A DNA stretch of 52,279 nt from Acidithiobacillus ferrivorans. GTDB lineage: Bacteria; Pseudomonadota; Gammaproteobacteria; Acidithiobacillales; Acidithiobacillaceae. Below are positions 38,674-47,813 of the stretch, one piece after another. The translations under genes were made by a program, and so were the position numbers. The notes beneath the pieces were generated by a model. That model made no database searches and was not told the DNA's origin. It saw only the letters and a program-made list of their open reading frames with translations. The stretch is taken from NCBI GenBank assembly GCA_020723125.1, contig DYJM01000005.1, positions 1 to 52,279 of the forward strand, in the 5' to 3' direction. Numbering within the stretch: the stretch's first letter is position 1; each line of letters begins with the position of its first letter.

Positions 38674-38941
38674 GAGAACTCCTTGGTTTATGAAGCACCC
38701 ATTCAATATCGTCAATGACATTCTGCCACGAACAGGGATGCTGATAGTGTCCGATAAATTCACAGCCAGTTGTCGGAGGTTTTTTGTGAAACCGGAGTTT
38801 GGGAATTGCAGGGATAACATGGGCGGTACCATTGCTGCAAATCCAGAGATCTACGCCGACCTTAGGATATTCTTCGGTCTTTCTTAAGACTCTGTCGGTG
38901 AGACTTTCCATGGATTGTTTGAGCGCAACGAGTTGACCCAT
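38642..38941 (-). CDS. Hypothetical protein, 99 aa
   Basis: ORF MGQLVALKQSMESLTDRVLRKTEEYPKVGVDLWICSNGTAHVIPAIPK..., overlapping the DUF211 gene start; same operon direction. Confidence 0.5.
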   Translation of the reverse strand: MGQLVALKQSMESLTDRVLRKTEEYPKVGVDLWICSNGTAHVIPAIPKLRFHKKPPTTGCEFIGHYQHPCSWQNVIDDIEWVLHKPRSSHAYSPRCTGC

Positions 38942-39175
38942 AGTCAGATCCCCGCAACCCTGTATGTTGTTTTAATTGTTATGATGGATAATTTTGTTAA
39001 TTCAAAAATAATCAAACTGCCTCCCACATGCCAAATAATATTTGGATTCATGTAGAAGTCATCAGCCACAATGGCGGTTATTTGGTGGACTTCATCACCA
39101 TGACAATTATTTTATTGTTATGCAGTTAATCCGTCAAGTTTTCTCCCTGTTTTGTTTTCTGTTTTTTATAGATTT

Positions 39176-39562
39176 TTAAGATATTCGAGCAAGATTTTCT
39201 TGTGCCGAAACACGTACTGCGTGGGCCGGATGTTTACTTAGCTTCTCGAGTGCCCGGTTTTTTTCAGGCCCCGCAGGCAAATGATCAATGGCATTGAGAA
39301 TGGCCATGCCCTGAACCACATCAACGGGATACTCCAGGGCACACTCAGCCAGAGGGCCGGCAGCCTCTGGATGTTGTTGATTGGCGAGACTGAGTATGGC
39401 CCCCATTCTTACTTCCGAATGGGGATTTTTGAGTGCCCAGATCAAACGATCATAATAAGGGGTTTGCCGTTCCCAGGCCTCAATGTTGCGTCCACAAGCC
39501 GGACAATTCTCCACTCCGATTGGGATTTCAGCGAAGCAGAGCGGGCAGTAATGATGATTCAT
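39176..39562 (-). CDS. Zinc-ribbon plus HEAT-like repeat protein
   Basis: YCPLCFAEIPIGVENCPACG zinc ribbon; LIWALKNPHSEVRMGAILSLANQ and KLSKHPAHAVRVSAQENLARI repeats. Confidence 0.72.
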   Translation of the reverse strand: MNHHYCPLCFAEIPIGVENCPACGRNIEAWERQTPYYDRLIWALKNPHSEVRMGAILSLANQQHPEAAGPLAECALEYPVDVVQGMAILNAIDHLPAGPEKNRALEKLSKHPAHAVRVSAQENLARIS

Positions 39563-39876
39563 GCGCAGCCGCAGTCAGCTTCCCAGCGCAGAATATGATT
39601 GCCGGGTACCAATTCGAGCAGGTGGGGCATGACCGCATCGACGGTCTCCGGTTCGTCGAAAAACTCCAGTACCAAGGGCAGATGCACATTCAGGCGCAAT
39701 ACATCATCGGCATGAACCACGCCCTTGCTGCCAAAGCCGGCAATACCCCGGAATGCGGTGACCCCATGCACCTTGTACTGATCGTGGAGCATACGAAATA
39801 TCTCCTCCATCAAATTGTGGCCATCGTGTTTATCACCCTCTTTGATGTAAATACGGACTACGGAAACGTTGGTCAT
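39559..39876 (-). CDS. DUF190 family protein
   Basis: VRIYIKEGDKHDGHNLMEEIFRMLHDQYKVHGVTAFRGIAGFGSKGVVHADDVLRLNVHLPLVLEFFDEPETVDAVMPHL. Confidence 0.88.
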   Translation of the reverse strand: MTNVSVVRIYIKEGDKHDGHNLMEEIFRMLHDQYKVHGVTAFRGIAGFGSKGVVHADDVLRLNVHLPLVLEFFDEPETVDAVMPHLLELVPGNHILRWEADCGCA

Positions 39877-39890
39877 GATTCTCTCCTCTC

Positions 39891-40268
39891 TTAAATACTG
39901 CGGGATATCCAGGCACCGGCAAATGCCGCTGCTACACACAGGAACAGTGAAGAAAACATATAGAGCAAACCTTTCAGTGCTTCGCCGTTTTCAAAAAGAA
40001 CCAGAGTCTCCAGGGAAAAGGTCGAGAAGGTGGTATAAGCACCCAGGCCCCCGGTAAGCATGCCTGTACGCAATTCCGGACTGAGAGAAATGCGTTCGAG
40101 GGTTTCAAAAAAAAGGAAACCCATGATGAAGCAGCCCATGACGTTGATACTCAGGGTTGCCCAGGGGAAATCACGCCCGAATACCGTTTGTACCAGCAGA
40201 GTCTGTCCATATCGTGCCCAGGCACCCAAAACGGCAAATACGGCGATGAAGCCGAAAGTGGCAAACAT
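39891..40268 (-). CDS. crcB: Fluoride channel FluC/CrcB
   Basis: GFIAVFAVLGAWARYGQ, FPWATLSINVMGCFIMGFLF, LRTGMLTGGLGAYTTFSTFSLETLVLFENGE. Confidence 0.95.
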   Translation of the reverse strand: MFATFGFIAVFAVLGAWARYGQTLLVQTVFGRDFPWATLSINVMGCFIMGFLFFETLERISLSPELRTGMLTGGLGAYTTFSTFSLETLVLFENGEALKGLLYMFSSLFLCVAAAFAGAWISRSI

Positions 40269-40285
40269 TTTTACTCCTTACTCAA

Positions 40286-42250
40286 TTAAATATAAAAAAC
40301 ACTCGCAAAAATAATGATGAGCAGTACTCCGATATAGGCCAGATAGGCATTCAGTGAACCATTTTGCAAGGCCAGTCCCAGGCGATCACTCAAGATTTGC
40401 ACAAAGCGCACCACTGGACGAAATAACCAGGGGCCAAATACCGGGGCCTGACTGTAATCAAAATGCAGTTCACGCACGAAATAACTTCTTTCACTGTGGC
40501 TTTTCCGGGTATTGGTGCGGGGGCGGTAGACAAAGCTGTAGAATTCACGCAAAGCATTGGAAAAAGCCAAAGCCGTGACTGCATTATTGGCCGGTATCTG
40601 GCGCAACCCATGTCCCCAGACTGGCACCCGCCCGCGCCCCTGACGAAGATGACTCCAGCCCAGCATGGCTAATGGAATCAGGGATAGTAGCAGTCCCATC
40701 AGGAGCAGCAGCGGTGGTGAAATAAAGGCAAAATGAAAACGCAGAGGGATCAGGATCGGTCCTTTCACCATACTGGACAGGGCGGCGGGAACAGCGGGCC
40801 AGTTATCGTCGGCGAGAAAGCCGAGGGTCCAGGGCAGTGCTGCAGCATACCCCAGAACCAGCAGGCCCAAAGCAAGAATGGGCCAGCGTCCGGCAATGCG
40901 GTGTTGATTTTCCTCGCGACCCAGTAAACCCAGGCCGAAGACCTTGATCATGGTGGCCAGGGCGATGGCGGCAGTCAGTGCCAACCCCGCTCCACCCAAA
41001 GCCAGGGTGACTCTGGCGGCAGAACTGGTCAGATGAAAATCCTGAAAGACCGTCTGGAATAAATACCATTCTCCCGCAAACCCGGCAGTAGGCGGCATCG
41101 CGGCCAGGCTCATGGCACCCAGCAGTGCGCCGATGCCCAGGGTCCAGGGCGCGAGTGCCAGCACCCGGCTCTGGGCAATGGCATAGTCTCCACGTACGCT
41201 GGCAACCCGGTCGGCGCTGAGCATCATGCTGCCCTTGGCCAGGCTGTGACCGCCCAGATGAATGAGACCTACGGTCCAGGCCAGGGTACTGAGCATATTC
41301 AGACCGTCAGCCCGGAACAGGGAGGCGGCGCCCAGCGCGACGACCGCTAATCCGGCGTTTTCTGCCGTGGAAAAAGCCAGCAGACGGCGCCAGTCTTCCT
41401 GCTGAAAGGCATATAAAATGGCCAGAATAGCGGTGATGGTGCCCAATGCAACCAGTAAAATACCGGTGCCGGTGGCGCTGCTCCGGGGTAACCAGTCAAG
41501 CATGGCCCGGCCCAGGGCAAAATAGGCCACATTGAGGATGATGCCGGATAATAATGCTCCCGATGCGCCACTGCCACTACTGTAGGCACCGGGATACCAC
41601 TCGTAGAAGGGCAAAATACCCAGCTTGGCACCGAAGCCAATGATGAACAGAATGGCAATGCCAAAGGCCGCTGATCCATAAGTTGCCCAGGACCCCGCCC
41701 AGGCCGTAAATTCAGTATTCTTGGCTCCCAGTAAGAGCAGGCACAGCAACAAAGCGACGGCGCCAATCTCGAGCAGAGCGAGCATATACAAATTGGATTG
41801 ACCGCTTTTTTCACGATTCTGCAGCCCATCGGCAAGGAGCATGATGGCGCCGCCAAAACTCAAAAATTCCCAGGCAATCAGAAAGGCGATCCCTTCCTGT
41901 AAACCGGCAACGCCGAGACTTCCCAGTAAAGCGAGCCCTGCCCCGGACATCCAGATGCCGGGATTTTTGGCGCGGCTGGGGGAAAGGAAGGCGGCCAATG
42001 CGGCGAGTCCACCCCAGAAGACCAGCCAGGCAGCAGCCGCCTGCAGGTGCCAGGTCACGGGAATGCTGCCCAGGGACCAAAGCTGTCCAGTGTCAGGACC
42101 AGATCCTGCAAGCAGACTGAGAACGCTGCCCAGCAGTATCGCCACGCTGCCGAAAATGAGGGCAATCCGTGCGCCTAAACTCAGGCGCAGCAGACCAAGG
42201 ATAATGGCGAGAACGAAAAGCAGTGCGCCCAGCAGGAAACTATCGAGCAT
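40286..42250 (-). CDS. Ehr-like cluster B: HyfB/NuoL-like proton-conducting subunit
   Basis: GFGAKLGILPFYEWYPGAYSSGSGASGALLSGIILNVAYFALGRAML, LLAFSTAENAGLAVVALGAA. Confidence 0.87.
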   Translation of the reverse strand: MLDSFLLGALLFVLAIILGLLRLSLGARIALIFGSVAILLGSVLSLLAGSGPDTGQLWSLGSIPVTWHLQAAAAWLVFWGGLAALAAFLSPSRAKNPGIWMSGAGLALLGSLGVAGLQEGIAFLIAWEFLSFGGAIMLLADGLQNREKSGQSNLYMLALLEIGAVALLLCLLLLGAKNTEFTAWAGSWATYGSAAFGIAILFIIGFGAKLGILPFYEWYPGAYSSGSGASGALLSGIILNVAYFALGRAMLDWLPRSSATGTGILLVALGTITAILAILYAFQQEDWRRLLAFSTAENAGLAVVALGAASLFRADGLNMLSTLAWTVGLIHLGGHSLAKGSMMLSADRVASVRGDYAIAQSRVLALAPWTLGIGALLGAMSLAAMPPTAGFAGEWYLFQTVFQDFHLTSSAARVTLALGGAGLALTAAIALATMIKVFGLGLLGREENQHRIAGRWPILALGLLVLGYAAALPWTLGFLADDNWPAVPAALSSMVKGPILIPLRFHFAFISPPLLLLMGLLLSLIPLAMLGWSHLRQGRGRVPVWGHGLRQIPANNAVTALAFSNALREFYSFVYRPRTNTRKSHSERSYFVRELHFDYSQAPVFGPWLFRPVVRFVQILSDRLGLALQNGSLNAYLAYIGVLLIIIFASVFYI

Positions 42251-43031
42251 ATTGGCCTCCTGTTACTTTTTGCGGCATGCGTTCTACCAGAAGCAGCAGG
42301 GCATGAATGAGTGCTGCCGGATTGGGTGGACAACCCGGCAGCCAGATGTCCACCGGGAGAATGCCCTCCAGTCCGGATCCGCTGGCATAACCCTCATCCA
42401 TGGGCGCGCCTGAGACGGCACAGGTGCCGGTAGCCATGACACTACGGGGTTCGGGCATGGCTTCCCAGGTGGCCAGCAGCACGTCATGCATGGGTGCAGT
42501 TACGGGTCCCGTGACCATCAGCAGGTCGGCAAAACGCGGTGAGGGCGTAAAGAAAATGCCCAGTCGGTGCAAATTATAAAAGGGATTGTCCAGCGCACTG
42601 ATTTCGGACTCACAGGCATTACAGGACCCGGCATCCACATGGCGAATGTGCAGACTGCGGCGCTGGCTGGCCGCAATGCGTTTCCGCAGGTCTGCGGCCT
42701 CAGCACTTTCCAGTGCCGCTGACCAGATCAGATCACTGCGCTGGCGCACGCCAAAAGCCCAGTCGCAGGAACTTTGCATGGCCCCCTCCGGGCATTCCTC
42801 CACGCAACGCTGGCAGACAATACAGCGCCCGTAATCGATCACCGGTTCGCCATCCACCTGATGAATGGCATGAGTGGGGCAGCTCTCCACACAAAGATCA
42901 CAACCGCTGCGGCAGGCCGCAATATCCAGACGCGGCATTCCCAATACCCCTTCCTGACCATCGGGTCCACTTTGGGGCCAGCGGGTAGCGGCTTTACCGG
43001 CTTTAAGTCCTGTCCAGGTCCATAATGGCAT
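42240..43031 (-). CDS. Ehr-like cluster B: NuoB/HyfI-like small subunit with intact 2x[4Fe-4S] ferredoxin-like N-terminus
   Basis: CRSGCDLCVESCPTHAI and CIVCQRCVEECPEGAM; HVDAGSCNACESEISALDNPFYNLHRLGIFFT, GTCAVSGAP, LPGCPPNP. Confidence 0.9.
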   Translation of the reverse strand: MPLWTWTGLKAGKAATRWPQSGPDGQEGVLGMPRLDIAACRSGCDLCVESCPTHAIHQVDGEPVIDYGRCIVCQRCVEECPEGAMQSSCDWAFGVRQRSDLIWSAALESAEAADLRKRIAASQRRSLHIRHVDAGSCNACESEISALDNPFYNLHRLGIFFTPSPRFADLLMVTGPVTAPMHDVLLATWEAMPEPRSVMATGTCAVSGAPMDEGYASGSGLEGILPVDIWLPGCPPNPAALIHALLLLVERMPQKVTGGQYAR

Positions 43032-43040
43032 GATTTTCTC

Positions 43041-44534
43041 CTAGCGGTCGCAACCGGCAATGGTGAGGCCGAAGCTCGCTTCGTTAATGGCGTAATCCAT
43101 CATGTTGGTACCGTGCACCGTCAGTGGAAACACCCGCCAGTTGGAAAACGAGGGTGATTTGATCTTGACCCGTTGCAGGCGTCCATCCTCAATGCGGACG
43201 GCGTAAATCAGCGTACCGCGCGGGGTTTCGGCCCAGCCCAGGCCCTGCTGTGCTCCGCCTGGCACGTCGAATTCCGTATGCACAGGGCCAGCCTTGAGAC
43301 GACCCGAAGCCTGTACCAGCAGGGCAATGGCTTCCCGCAGGGCTTCCCCACGGACCTCGCTACGGGCCATGGCATCACCTTTCTGGCGCACCGGCACGTT
43401 GAAACGTAATTTGTGGTAAGCCGCATAAGGATGGTCCCGGCGCAAATCGCGATCGAGCCCGGAAGCGCGGGCGACGGGACCGGTAGCCCCCTGATCAAAA
43501 GCGGCACTTGGCGAAAGTACGCCGGTGCCCATCAGACGATCCAGGTGGGTCGCCGTTTGCTGCAGCCGATCCAGATAAGCCTCGCCTTCATCAATGATGG
43601 GCTCCAGGGCATGGGCCAAATGCTCGGCCTGCAAGTCCCGGCGGAGCCCACCTACCCGCAGCAGGCTACGTAAATAGCGGGAACCCGTTAATTCTCCGGC
43701 GAGTTGTTTGACTTTTTCTTCCATCAGGAAACCGGTGGCGGCACCGACTTTGAGGGTCGTGGTTTTGGACAATTGTCCGAAATAGTGAAAATGGTTATAG
43801 AGACGCTCCAATTCCACGATTATCACCCGCAGCAGTTGCGCCCGGGGCGGGACTTCAATGCCCCAGGCATTTTCAACGGCCTGACAATAGGCGAGAGCAT
43901 GGCAGGCACTGCCCACTCCGGAAACCCGCTCGGCCAGGTAAACACTGCGCTGCGCGTCCTGGCCGGCAAAGCGGGCTTCCATGCCCCGGTGCTTGAAAAA
44001 CAGGCGCGGATGGTAGTGAAGAATGGCCTCACCAATATAGGAATAGTGAAATTCACCAGTTTCCACCACATCAGCCCGCACCGGCCCCCAGTACAAATCC
44101 TGCACCTGATCCCCCTGCACTTCGGGCATGGTGGGGGGCTGGTAAAGGCCGCTCAGGTGACCTGAACGGCCGTTTATGCCGAGGGGTGGCTGGGGGATGC
44201 TGAAACCTTCGTGAATGATCAGGGGGAAGGGTTCGGGGTGCCCGGTAAAATGCAGACCACCCAGGTCCTGCATTTCCCGTTCGTACCAGCCCAGGAGCGG
44301 TACAAGTGCTGCGAGCGAAGGAATGGTATCCGTGTCGCGTAATTCCAGCAGGACAAATTCGGGATTGTCTTTCTGGCTCAACAAATAACGCACGACGCAT
44401 TGCTGCCCTTCCCAGTCATGCCAGGCCATGAGGAAACGCATCCGCTGATCCAGGCATTCCTGAGCGACTGCTGCAAGCTGCCCCGCAGTGACAGAGCGAA
44501 TGCTGCAATGATTCATGGGACTGTGCATATTCAT
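43041..44534 (-). CDS. Ehr-like cluster B: NuoCD/HyfG-like large subunit without NiFe ligands
   Basis: FFKHRGMEARFAG, AERVSGVGSACHALAYCQAVENAWGIEVPPRAQLLRVIIVELERLYNH; C-terminal EASFGLTIAGCDR; no CxxC pairs. Confidence 0.88.
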   Translation of the reverse strand: MNMHSPMNHCSIRSVTAGQLAAVAQECLDQRMRFLMAWHDWEGQQCVVRYLLSQKDNPEFVLLELRDTDTIPSLAALVPLLGWYEREMQDLGGLHFTGHPEPFPLIIHEGFSIPQPPLGINGRSGHLSGLYQPPTMPEVQGDQVQDLYWGPVRADVVETGEFHYSYIGEAILHYHPRLFFKHRGMEARFAGQDAQRSVYLAERVSGVGSACHALAYCQAVENAWGIEVPPRAQLLRVIIVELERLYNHFHYFGQLSKTTTLKVGAATGFLMEEKVKQLAGELTGSRYLRSLLRVGGLRRDLQAEHLAHALEPIIDEGEAYLDRLQQTATHLDRLMGTGVLSPSAAFDQGATGPVARASGLDRDLRRDHPYAAYHKLRFNVPVRQKGDAMARSEVRGEALREAIALLVQASGRLKAGPVHTEFDVPGGAQQGLGWAETPRGTLIYAVRIEDGRLQRVKIKSPSFSNWRVFPLTVHGTNMMDYAINEASFGLTIAGCDR

Positions 44535-45994
44535 GGCTGCACCATAAAGGCCTGTTGGAAAAATCCCCACAAGCCACTGGGCCACCAAAGTCCCAGTACC
44601 AGTACAGGAATCAGGGCCAGCCACATGGGCAGGCTATTCCACAGGGATAACTTGAGCGTGGGCACTTCATCGGGTTCCGGTTCCGGGCCCCAGATCATGC
44701 GCCGGAAATGATTCATGAAGGCCGTGAAGATGAGAATGAGCAGAATGGCCATCACCCAGACTGCCCAAGGGTTGGGGCTGAGAATGCCACCCCGCAAAAT
44801 GGTCAGTTCCGATAAAAACAAGCCGAAGGGCGGGGCTCCGGTAATAGCCACGGCACCCAGTAACCAGAGAGCACCCGTCACCGGATAGTAGCGCAGTACC
44901 TGACGCATTTTACTCATGTACTTGGTGTCGTAAGCTCGCATCATGTTGCCCGCCCCGAAAAACATCAGGGATTTATTCATGGAGTGATTGACCATGTGAT
45001 ACATGGCTCCGGCGAAGGCAATGGGGCCACCAAAGCCGAAACCAATGGCCAGCACCCCCATATGTTCCAGGGAAGAATAGGCCAGCATGCGCTTGGCGCC
45101 ATCCTGACGAACGATAAACATGCCTGCCACAAAGAGGGACAATACGCCCAGTACCAGCAGTGCAGTGTGCCCCATGAGGCTGTAACCACCACTGTCGACA
45201 ATGGATAAAAACCGGTAAATCCCCAGCAGGGCAATATTGAGCAAAGCACCGGAAAGCATGGCGGACACCGGGGCCGGACCTTCGCTATGGGCATCTGGAA
45301 GCCAGGTGTGCATGGGGGCGAGACCCACCTTGGTGCCAAAACCCACCAGCGTCAGGAGAAAAGACAAAAACAAAAGGGTTTCGGGAACCTTGGGGGCGAC
45401 TTCACGGAGATTGGCCCAGGTCAGGGCATAAGTCGGACCGAGGACGAAGGTGCCTCCCCAGTAAAACAGGATAATACCCAACAGGGCCAGGGCCAGACCC
45501 GCAGAAACGACGATCAGGTACTTCCAGGCCGCTTCGATGCATTCGGCTTCTTTCTCGAAACCCACCAGAAAAGCGCTGACAATGGTCGTGAAATCAATGG
45601 CAATCCAGAAAATGCCGGGATTGTTCATCAACGGTGCAATGAGCATGGTCAAGGCAAAACCCGCCTGCAGGGCGTAGTATTTGTGCAGTCGGGGCTTTTC
45701 TTCGGGCAGCAGGCGCATGTAGCCAATGGCGTAAATGGACGCCAGCAGGTAGACCAGGCCCACGCAAAACAGCACCCAGGCCCCCAGAGGGGTCAATAAA
45801 ATGTACTGCGCCCCGGTGACCAGAGCCTTATCGGGAACAGCCACGAGAATCGTTAGAGTCAGGCCGAAAACCGCTATGGAAGTCAGCAGGTTGAGATATT
45901 CAGCCAGATGTGGCCGACGCAGGGCCAGCATCAGAATGATGGCGACGGCGGGGATGATCCAGAGTGCGGCAATCAGCGCAGCAAAATTCACCAT
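44531..45994 (-). CDS. Ehr-like cluster B: HyfF-like proton-conducting subunit
   Basis: GFGTKVGLAPMHTWLPDAHSEGPAPVSAMLSGALLNIALLGIYRF, MLAYSSLEHMGVLAIGFGFGG. Confidence 0.9.
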   Translation of the reverse strand: MVNFAALIAALWIIPAVAIILMLALRRPHLAEYLNLLTSIAVFGLTLTILVAVPDKALVTGAQYILLTPLGAWVLFCVGLVYLLASIYAIGYMRLLPEEKPRLHKYYALQAGFALTMLIAPLMNNPGIFWIAIDFTTIVSAFLVGFEKEAECIEAAWKYLIVVSAGLALALLGIILFYWGGTFVLGPTYALTWANLREVAPKVPETLLFLSFLLTLVGFGTKVGLAPMHTWLPDAHSEGPAPVSAMLSGALLNIALLGIYRFLSIVDSGGYSLMGHTALLVLGVLSLFVAGMFIVRQDGAKRMLAYSSLEHMGVLAIGFGFGGPIAFAGAMYHMVNHSMNKSLMFFGAGNMMRAYDTKYMSKMRQVLRYYPVTGALWLLGAVAITGAPPFGLFLSELTILRGGILSPNPWAVWVMAILLILIFTAFMNHFRRMIWGPEPEPDEVPTLKLSLWNSLPMWLALIPVLVLGLWWPSGLWGFFQQAFMVQP

Positions 45995-45997
45995 GGC

Positions 45998-46678
45998 TTA
46001 ACCCACCAGCTTTTGCAGGCCACGGCTACTGGTTGTACCGGCATGAGTCTGGAGGAATCGGACCAGCATGCCGAAGGCCATGACGATTGTCAGCAAATCA
46101 AAGATGATCACCAGCTCAAGCAGGGCGGGCATACCTGGAACCAGAATCTGTGAGCCCAGAAATATCCCGTTTTCGATGACCAGCAAGCCAAGAATGTGAC
46201 TGATGGCTTCCGAACGCAAAATCATCATCAAAAAGCCGATGAGTTTCAGGCTGAACATGCAGGTCAGGGCCAGTACGGCAATATTGTCGGTCAGATGAAG
46301 GGCAACACCCAGTTGCCGGGATACCTCATAGGAAAAAATCACCAGTGCGGCACCGAGAATCATGCTGGAAGAAGGCTTCAGCAGGGGGGTGAATTCGCGC
46401 CGAATATCCAGTCTTTTGACCAGCCGGAGGACCAGATAGGGTAAAAAGGTGCCCCGAAACAAGGCCGTCAATGCGGCAATAATATACAGCTCGGGATAAT
46501 GTCCATAGTAGCCAATGGATGCAGAAATGGCCGCAATGGTCCAGGATTCCGCCGCAAAAGCATAAACATGATTTTTCAGCCAGTGTGAAGCGAGCATGAC
46601 AAAAGAAAAAACCAGCGCGAGGATCGCCAGCAGGCTGAATAATGAGGTGGCCAGCGGACCGAGATGAAATATCAGCAT
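45998..46678 (-). CDS. Ehr-like cluster B: HyfE-like subunit
   Basis: ISHILGLLVIENGIFLGSQILVPGMPALLELVIIFDLLTIVMAFGMLV, multi-TM. Confidence 0.85.
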   Translation of the reverse strand: MLIFHLGPLATSLFSLLAILALVFSFVMLASHWLKNHVYAFAAESWTIAAISASIGYYGHYPELYIIAALTALFRGTFLPYLVLRLVKRLDIRREFTPLLKPSSSMILGAALVIFSYEVSRQLGVALHLTDNIAVLALTCMFSLKLIGFLMMILRSEAISHILGLLVIENGIFLGSQILVPGMPALLELVIIFDLLTIVMAFGMLVRFLQTHAGTTSSRGLQKLVG

Positions 46679-46687
46679 GGGTCGCTC

Positions 46688-47629
46688 CTATAGTTGGTCG
46701 GCAACAATGGCCAATACGGCAAAAAGAAAAGACAGCGCCAGGGGTTCCTGATAGCGATAAAAGCGCAGACGGGACTGCATGGTATCGACACCCACCATCA
46801 GCAGGCCGATCACGCCGTATTTGGCCAGGATGACCAGTATGGCCAGGAGCACTGACGGAAAGCTGCCAGTGGTGGACAAACCCCAGGGAAACAGAAATAC
46901 ATTGAGAAAAATCGTGTATAAAATGAACTGTTTCATCCAGCCCGCCCATTTCAGCAGAGCCAGCAGGGGACCGGAATATTCCAGGATGCGCGCCTCATCA
47001 ATCATGTAGATTTCATAGGGGATCGTGGAATGGATGGGCAAGCGGTCAGTTTCCACGGTCAGCAGAATGAAAAAAGCCAGAATCAGGAAAATATGGGCAG
47101 GACTCCAGTAGGCTACCGGATTTTTGGCCAACAGATGATTGGCGACAAAAGGCAGCATGGAATGGTCCAGAAAAGTGATGCCTACAAATACCAGGATCAG
47201 CGTCGGTTCGGCGAGAATGCCGAGCATGACGGCGCGGCTGGAACCCAGGCCACCGAAGGGCTGGCCGGTATCCAGGCCGGCCAGCAGGATAAAAAAGCTG
47301 CCCAGGGTCAGAATCAGCCCGCCCCCCAGAATGTCGCCCATGTCCGAAAGCGGCAGGGGGAAGTTGGTCAGCACCGGAATGAGCATCGGCACGATGAGCA
47401 TGGCGGTGAACGCAACCACGGGTGCCCAGAAGAAAACCCAGGTGGCAGATTCGGGTACCAGCAACGACTTGTTGAACAGTTTCCAGAGGTCCCGATAGGG
47501 CTGGAAAATGGAAGGTCCCTGGCCGCGCTGAACACGCTCTTCCATAGTGGTGATAAAACCATGCAGCAGTGGTGCCAGAAACATCACAGTGAGCACCTGC
47601 CCGCACTGCAGGACGACGTCGCCGAGCAT
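46688..47629 (-). CDS. Ehr-like cluster B: NuoH/HyfC-like membrane subunit
   Basis: SIFQPYRDLWKLFNKSLLVPESATWVFFWAPVVAF, LGILAEPTLILVFVGITF, ETDRLPIHSTIPYEIYMIDEARILEYSG. Confidence 0.9.
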   Translation of the reverse strand: MLGDVVLQCGQVLTVMFLAPLLHGFITTMEERVQRGQGPSIFQPYRDLWKLFNKSLLVPESATWVFFWAPVVAFTAMLIVPMLIPVLTNFPLPLSDMGDILGGGLILTLGSFFILLAGLDTGQPFGGLGSSRAVMLGILAEPTLILVFVGITFLDHSMLPFVANHLLAKNPVAYWSPAHIFLILAFFILLTVETDRLPIHSTIPYEIYMIDEARILEYSGPLLALLKWAGWMKQFILYTIFLNVFLFPWGLSTTGSFPSVLLAILVILAKYGVIGLLMVGVDTMQSRLRFYRYQEPLALSFLFAVLAIVADQL

Positions 47630-47813
47630 AGCTTCCCCTTATAAGTATAACTTATAGCCTAAAGATCCCCGACTTCCCAGTCGAGATCAGTAGGAGTCAT
47701 TAGCCTATAAAGGCGGTTATTGGGCGGAATCCATCGCCATAATTTGTGTTGATGATAAGCAGAGACTGAAATCGGGTCAAGAGCGTTTTTAGGTTTATGC
47801 AAGACGCCATCAT

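Noticed and set aside
39029-39130. 33-aa plus-strand ORF MPNNIWIHVEVISHNGGYLVDFITMTIILLLCS
   Set aside because: Short, no clear ribosome-binding site, in AT-rich spacer; could be chance.
30698-47629. DAB-type (DabA/DabB) inorganic carbon pump
   Set aside because: NuoL-like subunits are present but there is no DUF2309 (DabA) gene, and full NuoB/CD/H subunits argue for a redox complex.
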